Below are positions 1 through 9,080 of a DNA stretch of 64,000 nt, piece after piece. The position numbers were made by a program, and so were the translations under genes. Location: the NCBI GenBank assembly GCA_028386065.3, contig JAKUCV010005714.1:131149-195148 (forward strand), read 5' to 3'. How positions within the stretch are numbered: the first letter of the stretch is position 1; every line of letters begins with the position of its first letter. The stretch is from Turnera subulata (lineage: Eukaryota; Streptophyta; Magnoliopsida; Malpighiales; Passifloraceae). The notes beneath the pieces were generated by a model. The model was given only the letters and a program-made list of their open reading frames with translations, was not told where the DNA came from and ran no database searches.

Positions 1-393
1 AGGTCTCTGTGAGTAGAACCATGTTGGGCTTGTACTGGTTCTTCAGATCTCTTAAGGTTCGTGTGAACTCATTGGGGCGCCTAGTGATTCCTCTGCAGTT
101 CCATACCAGAAGGCGAGCTTTTGGCCAAGTGGGTGGAAAGCCAGTTTTCCGCGGAACGCTCCGAGCAGTCATTGAAATTTGGTAATAGCTGCCCTCAATC
201 AGAGTCTGGCAAGAAGGCTCCAACCTGAACTCCTGAAGTCTGTCAGAGATGAAGAACATGAAGGAATTGGTCGAGCCGTAGAAGGAAGCTCGTAGGGCAC
301 TTTGATGCTCCAGGAAGACTGTCTCTTCCAAGGGTGTGACAAAGAACCGGAACGAGTAGAGCTCGTCAATGAAGACCAAATGAGGCATCCTCC
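1..393 (-). pseudogene. ORF-B distal part reading into a LINE-type endonuclease domain (interrupted, runs off the window)
   Basis: Read on the minus strand from 388 to 1, this is open for about 129 codons with no stop. It continues in phase from the N-terminal part at 10606-10717 once the intervening element and one 5-bp target duplication are ignored. The last 40 residues contain LLVWNCRG and, about 30 residues later, VLLTET. These are the first motifs (metal-binding N and E) of the apurinic-endonuclease-like domain that begins ORF2 of plant L1-type LINEs. The roughly 115 residues before it (with VFIDELYSFRFFV, SFMFFISDRLQEF, ISMTARSVPRKTG) match nothing I recognise. Reverse transcriptase would lie beyond the left edge. 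The gene is broken by the insertion at 394-10600. A LINE ORF2 with an unusual N-terminal extension is the best reading; a fusion of a host fragment to a LINE is the alternative. Confidence 0.6.
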
Positions 394-458
394 TGTGAAC
401 ACCCAAATTTGACCCACGGAAATTTTACTAAATTAGACTTCGTACATGTGTAGACTTA

Positions 459-690
459 GGACCAATGAGATGATTTGATCCAAGGTTCAAGCAAAATATG
501 AATTTTAATTTAGCAAAATTATTGTATTTTGATGAACTAAACCTTCATCCACTTAAATCCTAAGAATAATGAGATGATTTAACCTTAGGATAAAACATAT
601 AATAAGGTTTATTTGCATTCGAATGCATTCCTTGGGCCTTTTATTTATTTCCTACCCAATTATATTGAGATGATTTACTCATGGGTTAGG
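459..690 (+). other. Three TGAGATGA stem-loops in the U3 of the 5' LTR
   Basis: Three inverted repeats share the apical sequence TGAGATGA(T). Site 1 has GGACCAA (459-465) facing TTGATCC (475-481). Site 2 has TCCTAAG (558-564) facing CTTAGGA (584-590), with inner TAA/TTA pairs. Site 3 has CCTACCCA (651-658) facing TGGGTTAGG (682-690). Stems differ between sites but stay self-complementary. The same three positions are occupied in the 3' LTR, with cores near 9153, 9257 and 9353. Confidence 0.65.
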
Positions 691-990
691 AATGGATTTA
701 AGGGTCCAAGTTAATTATTCTCCAGAGTTTGTCTAGCCCACTAACACATTTCTTACAGATCAATTTTAGCACTGATTTTCGTGGAAAATCAGAGTTAATT
801 ATCATTTAATTAGATTATGTGTTTTTGGTATGATTTAGGGTGTTAATGGTAATCTTTTGATTATGGAATGATTTGGGGGAGTGATGATCAAGTAATTGAG
901 TGATTCTGGGTAGATTAGGGGTTGATTACGCGGTAGGATCAAATCATGCCTGAATTAGGGGGATTGGGGGTCCGAAAAGGAAAGAAAGGG

Positions 991-1095
991 TGAAACGTGG
1001 GGCGACCGGCGGCCATCTCGCGAAGACCGCCGGCTGCCGGTGGGCATCCACACAAGACGCCGGCAGTGGATGACCGCCGGCCATGGCGGTCATCA
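991..1095 (+). promoter_or_regulatory. GC-rich inverted-repeat cluster upstream of the LTR TATA box
   Basis: The segment contains several GACCGCC / GGCGGTC arms. The clearest is ATGACCGCC (1070-1078) facing GGCGGTCAT (1085-1093) around a six-base centre: a 9-bp perfect inverted repeat about 130 bp upstream of the TATA box. Equivalent clusters occur at the same place in the other Tat-type LTRs here (near 9691-9735, 25976-26075 on the minus LTR, and 37025-37125). Function is inferred only from position and conservation. Confidence 0.6.
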
Positions 1096-1219
1096 CCTTC
1101 CAGAATCCCCAATTTTTCCCGATTTTGTTTCTTTTTTGATCCTACGTGGTTTTGGACAAGATTTTCGGGCATAATCTTCACCATTAAGCAAGTCCGCGCC
1201 CCTAGGCTTCCCAGAGCAC

Positions 1220-1227
1220 TATAAATA
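1220..1227 (+). promoter_or_regulatory. TATA box of the 5' LTR
   Basis: TATAAATA lies in the context cactataaataggacccctcac. The same box and context recur in the other Tat-type LTRs at 9861, 37247 and 53234 and, reversed, at 25832-25839. Transcription would start about 30 bp downstream. Confidence 0.8.
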
Positions 1228-1933
1228 GGACCCCTCACACGAATTTCAAGGGACACACAACATTCCTCACATACACATCCATAAGCTCTTCTTGCTTGGA
1301 GAAACTCTACTTCTCCAAGTTTAGAAATATTTTCTATATCAAAAACTCTGGATGATTTTCGTGGGGAGCATCAAGCGGTAGTCTAGCAAGGAGGAGTCAA
1401 GAAGAGAATCAACCATAGAGCTAAGGAGTGGCAAGAAGGTGGGTGTAGAACTCGACCCATTGCAAGCAGCTAGAGGAGGGCTACATAAGGTAATCCTAAA
1501 TCCTTTTGATTGATTCTTGGTGATTGATTGCTGATGCTTTTGATGATGTAAGTGGCCACTTTGTGCCATGTTTAGAACTACGTGGCTTTGACCCCTATCA
1601 CTCGGGTACGTAGGCAGTCTCGGTTTCACAACAGGATGCAAGCCAAGTCTTTTCCTCCCCGTTTTTTTTATTTTCCACACTCTTACACACTTCCACAAGG
1701 TTTCGACCCAACACGGATGGGTGGCTAACACCTTCCCATCCGTGACGAACCCCCGATCCCATGTCTTTGGTTCGCCATGACCAGTTGCCTAAGGAGTCAT
1801 TCAAGGGTTTTTCCTAAGTTTTGTCCCTAATAAAACTTAGGTGGCGACTCCAATGACATGGGACAGACCCGAGGATGAAGGTGATAAAGAATAGGTGAGA
1901 AGGCCCAAGTGATTTTGGGTCGGGTTCTCATAG

Positions 1934-1953
1934 TTGGCGACTCCACTGGGGAA
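1934..1953 (+). other. Primer-binding site of element A
   Basis: TTGGCGACTCCACTGGGGAA starts one base after the LTR end. It is complementary to a tRNA 3' end of the form ...GGAGTCGCCA. From memory this is the arginine-tRNA type used by the Ogre/Tat group; the tRNA identity was not checked. Confidence 0.75.
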
Positions 1954-2691
1954 GTAGTGGGTTTAAGAAATCTTGTGCAGTCATAGAGCTTTATGTATCT
2001 TTTTGTTTGTCATCATAAGTGCCCTGCATTCATGATGATTTATGTGAAGCCTTTACCGTAAGAGGGCGAGGGAAGCCAAGTACACCACATACATTCTTTA
2101 AGTGATGGTGGCTTGCATGAACCCGTTTCTCGATGTTTAGCAATGATGGGGATTAACTGGCCTGGGACCTAAAGCGATATCCATTATCACATGTGATTAG
2201 GTCAACCTACTCCCTAGCGGCAGTCTTTTGGCCCCCAACCAGCTGCATACCCTGAGCATCTCATGCATTATGAATCAATAAGTGGTACCTGCATTTGCAT
2301 GGATCTTGTTTTGTGGTGTACATATGTGTATATCTTGTTATTTTGGAATTCGAATCTATGCATACATGGGGTTTGGGAAAGGAGAAAAGAGGAGTAATCA
2401 AGGGGACGGAGGCGCTCCATATATTCTCGTAGTGACTAATCAGAATTCAGCAGAGGATCACTTTGAGAAAATTTGAGTGGATGTCCAATTGCCCTAAGAA
2501 CTGGAGAAATTAGGATTTCATCGTACATGTCATTATGCATTGAATTTTAAAAAAAATAAGACACACCGAGTCGAGAGTCGGCCCATGTTCCACCTCTTTT
2601 GTCCAAACCATTTGTTATCAACTTTTTCTTTTGAGACCACCCAAACAAGGCACTAAAACCCACTTCTTTACCTGGGCAGTGAAGGGCAACC
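1954..2691 (+). other. Untranslated leader of element A
   Basis: This lies between the primer-binding site and the first sense ORF. No gene, RNA gene or clear repeat is visible. Confidence 0.6.
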
Positions 2692-3219
2692 ATGAACAGT
2701 GAGCATGCTAACCAATCAAGGGATACTACCGGTGCAAGAATGGGTGAAAGGGGTGAACCGACGGGGGATGAATTTCCTATTTCTAAGGATCGGAGTCTTC
2801 AACAAGAGAAGGAGGTGCAATTGACATACCGGGCCTTGATGGGGAGACTAGAAGAAACAATCCTTCGAGGAATTTTACTAGTGCAACCACTTGCTCAAGA
2901 AGCCATGAAGCAGTTCAGGGATGCCATGGGGCAATATGCACTTGTTGAAGATGTGATAAGGGGTATCCAACTTCGAAATGCTGCCCTTACTCGAAAGAGC
3001 ATCAAAGCAAAGGAGAACCTCTGGGAGTGCATCAGGGAACTAAGGAAAAGCAAATGGGATGATTGGGATGACATGTCAAGGTCTGAAGAGCACTCAAAAT
3101 CACGTGATGGCATGATGTCTAGTGAAGAAGATGAAGGCAGCCCCGGATTTAAAGACAAGGCAGAGAGGATTGAGGCCCAACATGACGGTCCAAAGGAAAC
3201 TATTACTATAGTCCCGTGA
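2692..3219 (+). CDS. 175-aa ORF of unknown function in the Tat-type element
   Basis: An ATG at 2692 opens a 175-codon frame in the sense orientation, about 740 bp after the primer-binding site. The product is hydrophilic and strongly charged. Residues about 38-115 are rich in alternating L, I, E, K and R and look helical, possibly coiled coil. The tail is acidic (SEEHSKSRDG, SSEEDEGSP). No zinc knuckle or recognised gag motif is present. Ogre-group elements are known to carry an extra ORF ahead of gag, and the position fits that, but I see no sequence proof. It is the only sense ORF of note in the element. Confidence 0.45.
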   Translation: MNSEHANQSRDTTGARMGERGEPTGDEFPISKDRSLQQEKEVQLTYRALMGRLEETILRGILLVQPLAQEAMKQFRDAMGQYALVEDVIRGIQLRNAALTRKSIKAKENLWECIRELRKSKWDDWDDMSRSEEHSKSRDGMMSSEEDEGSPGFKDKAERIEAQHDGPKETITIVP

Positions 3220-4563
3220 AGGCAGCTTGTGTACCCGGACAAGATAGGATGGGTAATGGAGGAAGATGCTTAGAGCGGTCGAGGAAAAGAATGAGAAGAC
3301 CTTAGATTTTAATTGTCAAGTCTGTCTTTGTTTTTCATAACACAAAATAAAGGAGGGTCGAAGTCTACCCATGTTAACTTCACCCTAGGGAGTCATTGTT
3401 GTCTGCCCCTAGTTAGTATTCTTCTGTTTAGCACCCATGTAATAAGTATTCTCATCCTCTCATTTATGAATGTGATGTCTAAAACCTTATCAAAATTTAT
3501 CAACTTGGTTTGGAACCATAAAATGAACTACGAAGGCTTGATCCAGCAAACCAAATTTGTTAAGTTATTTTAGCTCGCAATAATAAGCCTGGCTTGTGAA
3601 GTCATCTCCCAAAAAAAACAAAAAAAAAAGAAAAATAAAAGAAATAAAAAGAAATAAAAAAAAAAAAGAAAGGGGGATATGTTCTTCGCAACCAATGTGC
3701 CATTCGAACTTCTCATTTCATCGAACATTATTTCCGCTGGTACGAAGGTAACTCTATTAATGAGCCCGGTCTAAATAAATGTTGGTTCCTAAGTTAAGTT
3801 GATGGAAGATGATAAGGTTTAAGTCTGGACACCTTCTATTGAAAAAGTATTCTGAGTTCTTTAAAGCATTACCCTCGGTCCTGCCCGGATCATATTGTCA
3901 AGAAGGATCAGCACCAAATCATCTCCCAAAGTCGCCACCCTAGGGTGCAAAATTTGGGAATTCATCACCACCAAGACAATGTGCAATCGTCACCTCTTGA
4001 GATAGAAAATAAGAAAGCAATGAAGAAAGAGAGGGGGATCTAGTCCGCTAGGTTGAAAACCCGAAAGGGCGATCTATGCAAAAGTTAGGACACGCCTACT
4101 AGGTTGAAAACCCGAAAGGGCGGCCTAGGTAAAAGTTAAGGCTAATGGAGTTTGAGGTGATTGGGGCATGCTCACGATTCATATAAATCTCTACTTCAAA
4201 GCCATTCCTTGTGATATGCACTAGCAAAGGGAGATCGGCGTCTCATGTGACCTTGTGGAAACCCACTGAACGAAATACTTAATCCATACCGACACTCATG
4301 GCTCTGTGAATTTCGAAAATTGCATAAATGTTTGTATCTCATGGATAGGAAAGTCAGCATGCATGCACATAAAACAAACAGTAATCCCATCCAAGTACAT
4401 GAGTCTAGAACTTAGAACACGCGCACATGCATATAAGGAAAAAAGGGTAGAATCCTCAAAGTACATGTGTCTAGACACGAAGGACACGCATGCACGCATA
4501 GGGAAAAGAGGAATAGCCCCGTCAAAGCACACACACCTAGATAATAAAGCATACATGCATTCA
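3220..4563 (+). repeat. Non-coding interior of element A with an A-rich tract and a duplicated 50-bp unit
   Basis: An A-rich tract lies at 3609-3670. At about 4047-4139 a unit beginning ctaggttgaaaacccgaa, ending in a variant of ggcctaggnaaaagttaag, occurs twice 50 bp apart. The same tandem pair occurs at 23771-23865 in the second Tat-type relic, so it is a conserved internal landmark. Nothing coding is visible. Confidence 0.6.
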
Positions 4564-7110
4564 TCAAGACCATCTCTTCATGCTCCTGGGTTGGCGAACC
4601 GGTCGGGTGCACTCCTGAATAGTATCTTCAGAATCACCTGGGGTAGGGTCGGTAGGACGAAGGGTCGGTTGAGGGGAAGGAGGAGGCACAAAAGGCCTAG
4701 AAGGATGGGGATCCCGAGGCAACGGCATAGGGCGAGTAAACCCTCCCTCCTTCACACAGGAAGTCAACTCTCGTATCTGAATGGCTTGAGCTATCAGAGT
4801 CACCTTGGCCCGCCCGAGCAACTTCCATAGTCGAGAAACCTCAGGAGCCGGGACCTATTACAATGGGAAGACCAACCAAACCATAGGAGAGGGGAAGAAA
4901 GAAGATATTCAAGGCGATGATCAGGAAGATACCGTGGTAATATCAACAGTGAATGGTGGAAAGTCAGGGGGGAGATCCTCAGAAAAAGGCACTTGACAAC
5001 GCCTATACGAGTGATCAAAAGTCTCACAAGTGGCCTCACATACCGGAAGAATAGGACCAGACATAGAAAAAGATGCCCCGGTGCCTTTTTTCCCTTATGG
5101 GGCGAAACTCTAACAAGACAGACCAGCACTAGTCACTGATCCTCCCGCCTCTAGGGTAGTCAACGGTGGCATTAAGTGCGTCTTCATGAAGGAAGAATAG
5201 TCACCAGGGAGAGTCAAGTCATCAGCCTGATGATCCAAGTAGTCGCCCTTGGCGGCTTGGCCCCGTTCATTGATATCTTGCTTGGAGAGCGGAGGATCAG
5301 GAGGTATCCAAGGAAATTCTATGGTTTGTGCTCAAACGCGGTCCCCAAGGTACCACACCACCATACCGTGATATCCTATCAGACATCGACAATGATCAAT
5401 CACTAAGGTCGGAGAATCAATCCTCTCCAATCTGTCCTGGTATGCCGTGAAGGGAGAAAATTGGACCTGCCAATGGGTGTTCAGTAAGATAGTAGTGCCC
5501 GAACGGGATTTCTTTTAACTGGTAAAATTTTAGGAGACATAAAGACAAAGAAAGAAGGGTACCTTGTCCGATATGGCGACATAATCTATACAATGACGGG
5601 ACCACACTCGGTCATGGGCATGACTCCTAGTCCCACGATTCGGGGAGACCGGCCATGCCACCTCGCCCGGCGGCAGCTTCGGAGCAGATAGCCCAAGGTA
5701 CTCTTGACCCCACACCTGTAAAGGTCAACTGGGTAAACAAAGAAATGAAGAGACGACTAAATATGGTAGGGAATGACAAGAGTGAAAGCCATACCTCCCA
5801 GATCCAGGCCGAACCATAAAGATGCTTGGCAGCAAGCCGGGAAAAGTTGGACATTTCTGGGTAGGCATTCGCAAAACCCGCCGAAGCCCAGTCGATCCTC
5901 GGACTATCTAAATGGACAAGTGATGCCAATAGGTCACATCGAACCCGATCGCTAACAGAAGAAAAAAGAGACCTGCTCATGCTTGTCAATATAAAACCTC
6001 GAGTTCTTTGCTCAGTTGTCCCAGGGTAATGAGGGTCCAATAGGGCATCCTGCAGCCATTTGGGTGATACCTCACATGTACGGACCCAGTTGGGGGCAAG
6101 TCCCACCAATTCTTGAAATTGGTCAAGAGCTAATTGCTGGTCGAAGATAACTGGGTCACCTCGGAACAACAACCCAGTAATGTGAGTGAAGTCCGAAGGA
6201 GTCATTGTCATCTCGGCACAAGCAAGATGGAAGGTACTATTAGTATCCCACCACCTCTCGCCTAGTGCTGACATAGCCTGAAGATCGACTTTTTCCCTTT
6301 GGAAAGTACAAAAGAAATCCCACAGCCCGACTCTCCTGATGATGTTTTGAACAGGCTTGTTCTTTTTCACATGATCAAGGATGAGATGGCGAGCATTAGT
6401 CCCGGCGTGATTCCGTTTCCTCTCCTTCGAGTCCTGGATGGATACACCAAACGAAGTCAAAACCTGCGCCAACCCGGGTTTAGCAAGATCAAATCCAGTC
6501 CTCACATATCGAGACATGTATCATTGGGATGGGATTACACATTTGAATCATGCATTCCAACACCATGGCATAGTTTTATTTACGGGTCAAAACACAAGAA
6601 AGTCACAAAAAACCGCCCTGGTTAAGTTTGAAATTGGCCAAAAGTGGACAAGCCCATCAATACCTTGCCGTTCAACATTAACCTTATGTATTCACAATGT
6701 CAAAACAGTACCCGAGCCATTCGAAATCTCCAAACTTCATCAAGAACCCAAATCCCTCAATGTGGGCAGGACTTTAATCTGTGACTTCTTGTGTTTAATC
6801 CATGAAATAAACATAGGGAAAAGCATTATAGACATCCCAGGGGCATTCCTAAGAATTCAAATACAACATACACCACACGAATTCGAATCAAGGGGCATAT
6901 GGGCACACACTTAAAAATCAATCAAAGTAAGAATCTAATGGGTTTGTAGGTTTAGAAATCACTTGCTTGGACTTCATGGAGACGAGAAGAGATGTGCCTA
7001 TCTGGGGATTTCAATAACCAGCTTGGATTCTCCTCCGGATTGGATTTTGGATGATACTTCCTCATGGATTCTTCCCGCGATTTAGGAAGATTTGATGAAG
7101 ATGATGCCAT
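4564..7110 (-). pseudogene. Captured plant mobile domain (PMD, MAIN-like) gene, antisense to element A, introns retained
   Basis: On the minus strand an ATG at 7110 starts MASSSSNLPKS. The main exon (about 6500-5795) reads ERWWDTNSTFHLACAEMTMT, then PSDFTHITGLLFRGDPV, which are hallmark PMD motifs (FHLxxGEMTxTLxDVxxLxGLxxxGxPV). Splice signals are visible. A GTATGG donor at 5794 and a TTTACAG acceptor at 5716 give a 79-bp intron joining WIWE to VWGQEYLGLSAPKLPPG. A GTACCC donor after IDYVAISDK is followed by an acceptor ending TTTTACCAG, then LKEIPFGHYYLTEHPL. A stop or frameshift appears near 5417-5425. A helical and proline-rich tail (LIAQAIQIRELTSCVKEGG) reaches about 4564. PMD proteins act in gene silencing and are repeatedly found inside plant transposons. 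Exon 1 to exon 2 splicing is uncertain. Confidence 0.75.
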
Positions 7111-7261
7111 GAATAAAAATGAGAGGGATGGGGGATTGTTTTGTGGTGTTTTGGGGACAATAGGAGAAGAGAAAAATGAGAGGATTTCGGGTTCTAGGGG
7201 TGCCCTAAGCGAAATAAGAGAAGAAAGAAGTAGGAAGGGGCTTTTAAAACCCACCAATGAG

Positions 7262-7350
7262 CCAGCGGTCATGGCGTGAAGACCGCCAACCGTGGCGGTC
7301 ATCCCTGCATGACTGCCACGTGCTGGCAGGCTTCCACACGTGACCGCCAC
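7262..7350 (-). promoter_or_regulatory. Putative promoter module of the antisense PMD gene
   Basis: This segment carries the same arms as the LTR U3 cluster: GACCGCC facing GGCGGTCAT around AACCGT (about 7280-7303), plus GACTGCC/GGCAGGC and GACCGCC copies. On the minus strand it lies 150-240 bp upstream of the PMD start codon. A TATA-like TTTTAAAAG sits just downstream, near 7240-7250. The shared module suggests that the antisense gene uses a copy of the U3 control region. This is inference from sequence similarity. Confidence 0.5.
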
Positions 7351-7513
7351 CTCCCATACGAGATCCCTCTTCGATTCTTCATGGGTCCCGCAACTCGAAA
7401 CGGCCTTTTCCCTGAAATTAAACTCCGTATGGATATTTTTGGGTCCTAAATAGCGGGGTACACAGTTTAAATTGAAATCATTTATGGGTCCACTGTTTTT
7501 ACTTTGCGGAAAA

Positions 7514-8640
7514 TCTGGGTCTAGGGGCACAGTACCCCGTTTTGTTTGATTAACATATACCAGAGCACAGTAAACCTCTTAACTGGATATTAGGGGCATC
7601 CTTTCCCACCTTTCGGCTTGTATGTCTCCAGAGGCACAGCACGTCTAACTAGGCATTCTAGGGGCACGAGATCTAGACACATCCAGCCCAGGACCGGGGA
7701 GACAAGAAATGAACTCAATTAAGAGAACACAGTTAAAAGCCAAAGCTCGGTCCTTGCAAAGAGATAGCCTAGTCCATAGAGAGAGCCCAGTCAAAAGCCA
7801 AAGCCCGACCTTTGCAAAGGAAGAAATCTAGCCAACCTAAGAGATGAGAGAAGCCGAAAGCCAAAGCCCAGCCTTTGCAAAAGGAGAGCCCATTCAATAG
7901 TCATAGCCCGATCTTTGCATAGAAGGAGTCCAGTTGAAAGCCAAAGGCCTAGTCTTTGCAAACCAGGGGATGTGAGGTGTCTAGTTGACCGAGTCATGAG
8001 AGAAGGCCTGCTTTGAATTTGGGGAGCCCCAGAGATGTGAGATGATCGAGCCCAGTCAATAGAATACCCAATTTTTGCACCTTGGGAGGTAAACCCAGTT
8101 AGAAGAGAGGTATGGGATCCAGTCAAAACTAGAGAACCTAGCCATCAAAGGCCCAAATAGGAAGGAACATAGACACGAAAGAGCCTAGTCAAAGACGTAG
8201 ACCCAGTCTCCGCAAGATGAGAGAGCCCAGTTAGAAGAGAGATGAAGGAATCCAAGTTAACTAACATGACAGACCTAGTCATGAGAGAGACCAGAGAGGG
8301 GTGAACCCAATCAAAGGAGAAGATGAAGGAGTCCAGCCAAAGCCAAAGACCTGGTCTTTGCAAACCCGAGAGATAAGAATCCCAGTTAAGAGAGAAGTGA
8401 GGCATCCGGACCCAGGTGTCCAGACATGAGTAGAACCAGAAAGGAAAAGAACCCAGCCATGCGAGATCGAGATCCAGGCATCTAGACATGAGAACCAGTA
8501 AGCCAGGAGACCAGTCCCTGCAAACCTTGAGAATGAGCCGACCTTGAGACATACAAGTCAGAAGTCGTGACCCTGTTCTCGTAAACAATGAGATGAGGAG
8601 ACTGGACGAGAACTGAATACCCAATATTCACAAACCTCGG
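7514..8640 (+). repeat. Degenerate tandem repeats in the 3' interior of element A
   Basis: 7514-7690 holds decayed units of an aggggcac...tacccc type, related to the GGGGCATGCTACCCC array at 24779-25080. From about 7737 to 8640 a unit of about 60-90 bp recurs roughly a dozen times, recognisable by agcccagtcaaaagccaaag and cctttgcaaagg-like stretches. Open frames here are by-products of the repeats. Confidence 0.7.
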
Positions 8641-8789
8641 CATGAGGTAACACCTAGACATAGGATGAGGTTCACAAACCTCGGCATGAGGTAATACCCG
8701 AACATGAGATGAAATGCACAAACCTCGAAATGAGGTAGCACCCAGACTAAGACAGTAAGGCCAACGACCCGATAGATAAGATGATCCTA

Positions 8790-8965
8790 GCACCTCGGGA
8801 TGAGATGATTCTCGAGAATATGGGATGAGATGATTCCCATAAACCGAGGGCCAGCCCCTCAAATCTTTGGATGAGATGATTCCCGAGAATCTAGGATTAG
8901 ATGATTCCTAGAAACCGAGGGCCAGCCCCTCAAACCTTCAGGATGAGATGATTCTCGGAGCGGAG
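8790..8965 (+). repeat. Array of TGAGATGA stem-loops before the 3' LTR of element A
   Basis: About five units share the loop TGAGATGA (once TTAGATGA) inside different stems: CTCGGGA/TTCTCGAG (8794-8816), ATGGGA/TCCCAT (8820-8840), TGGA/TTCC (near 8872), CTAGGA/TCCTAG (8891-8911) and AGGA/TTCT (near 8940-8955). Changes on one arm are matched on the other. The phrase ccgagggccagcccctcaaa separates units. Confidence 0.7.
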
Positions 8966-9069
8966 CATGGGATGCTCCAACCCATGACACACACCATATG
9001 CATCAATCATCCAGATTTTGTTGTTCTTGTCTGACGTTGTTTCATCCTTAATCCATAAGGACTCATCAA

Positions 9070-9080
9070 CGAGGGGCATC
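9070..9080 (+). other. Polypurine tract of element A
   Basis: The sequence cgaggggcatc sits immediately before TGTGAACACCC. The identical tract precedes the Tat-type LTR at 36400, which supports its role as the plus-strand primer. Confidence 0.65.

Larger units (their letters stand above)
394..1932 (+). repeat. 5' LTR of element A (1539 bp)
   Basis: Begins TGTGAACACCC and ends ttctcata, where the 3' LTR has ttctcgca. It matches 9081-10600 along its length. It carries three TGAGATGAT stem-loops, a GC-rich inverted-repeat cluster, a TATA box at 1220-1227 and a PBS-like decamer at 1842-1851. Relative to the 3' LTR it lacks about 29 bp between GCACA repeats near 1695 and has 47 extra bp near 1030-1080. 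Confidence 0.92.

Noticed and set aside
997..1256. ORFs of 75-105 codons in the LTR U3
   Set aside because: They overlap the GC-rich inverted repeats and the TATA box and occur only as a consequence of LTR composition.
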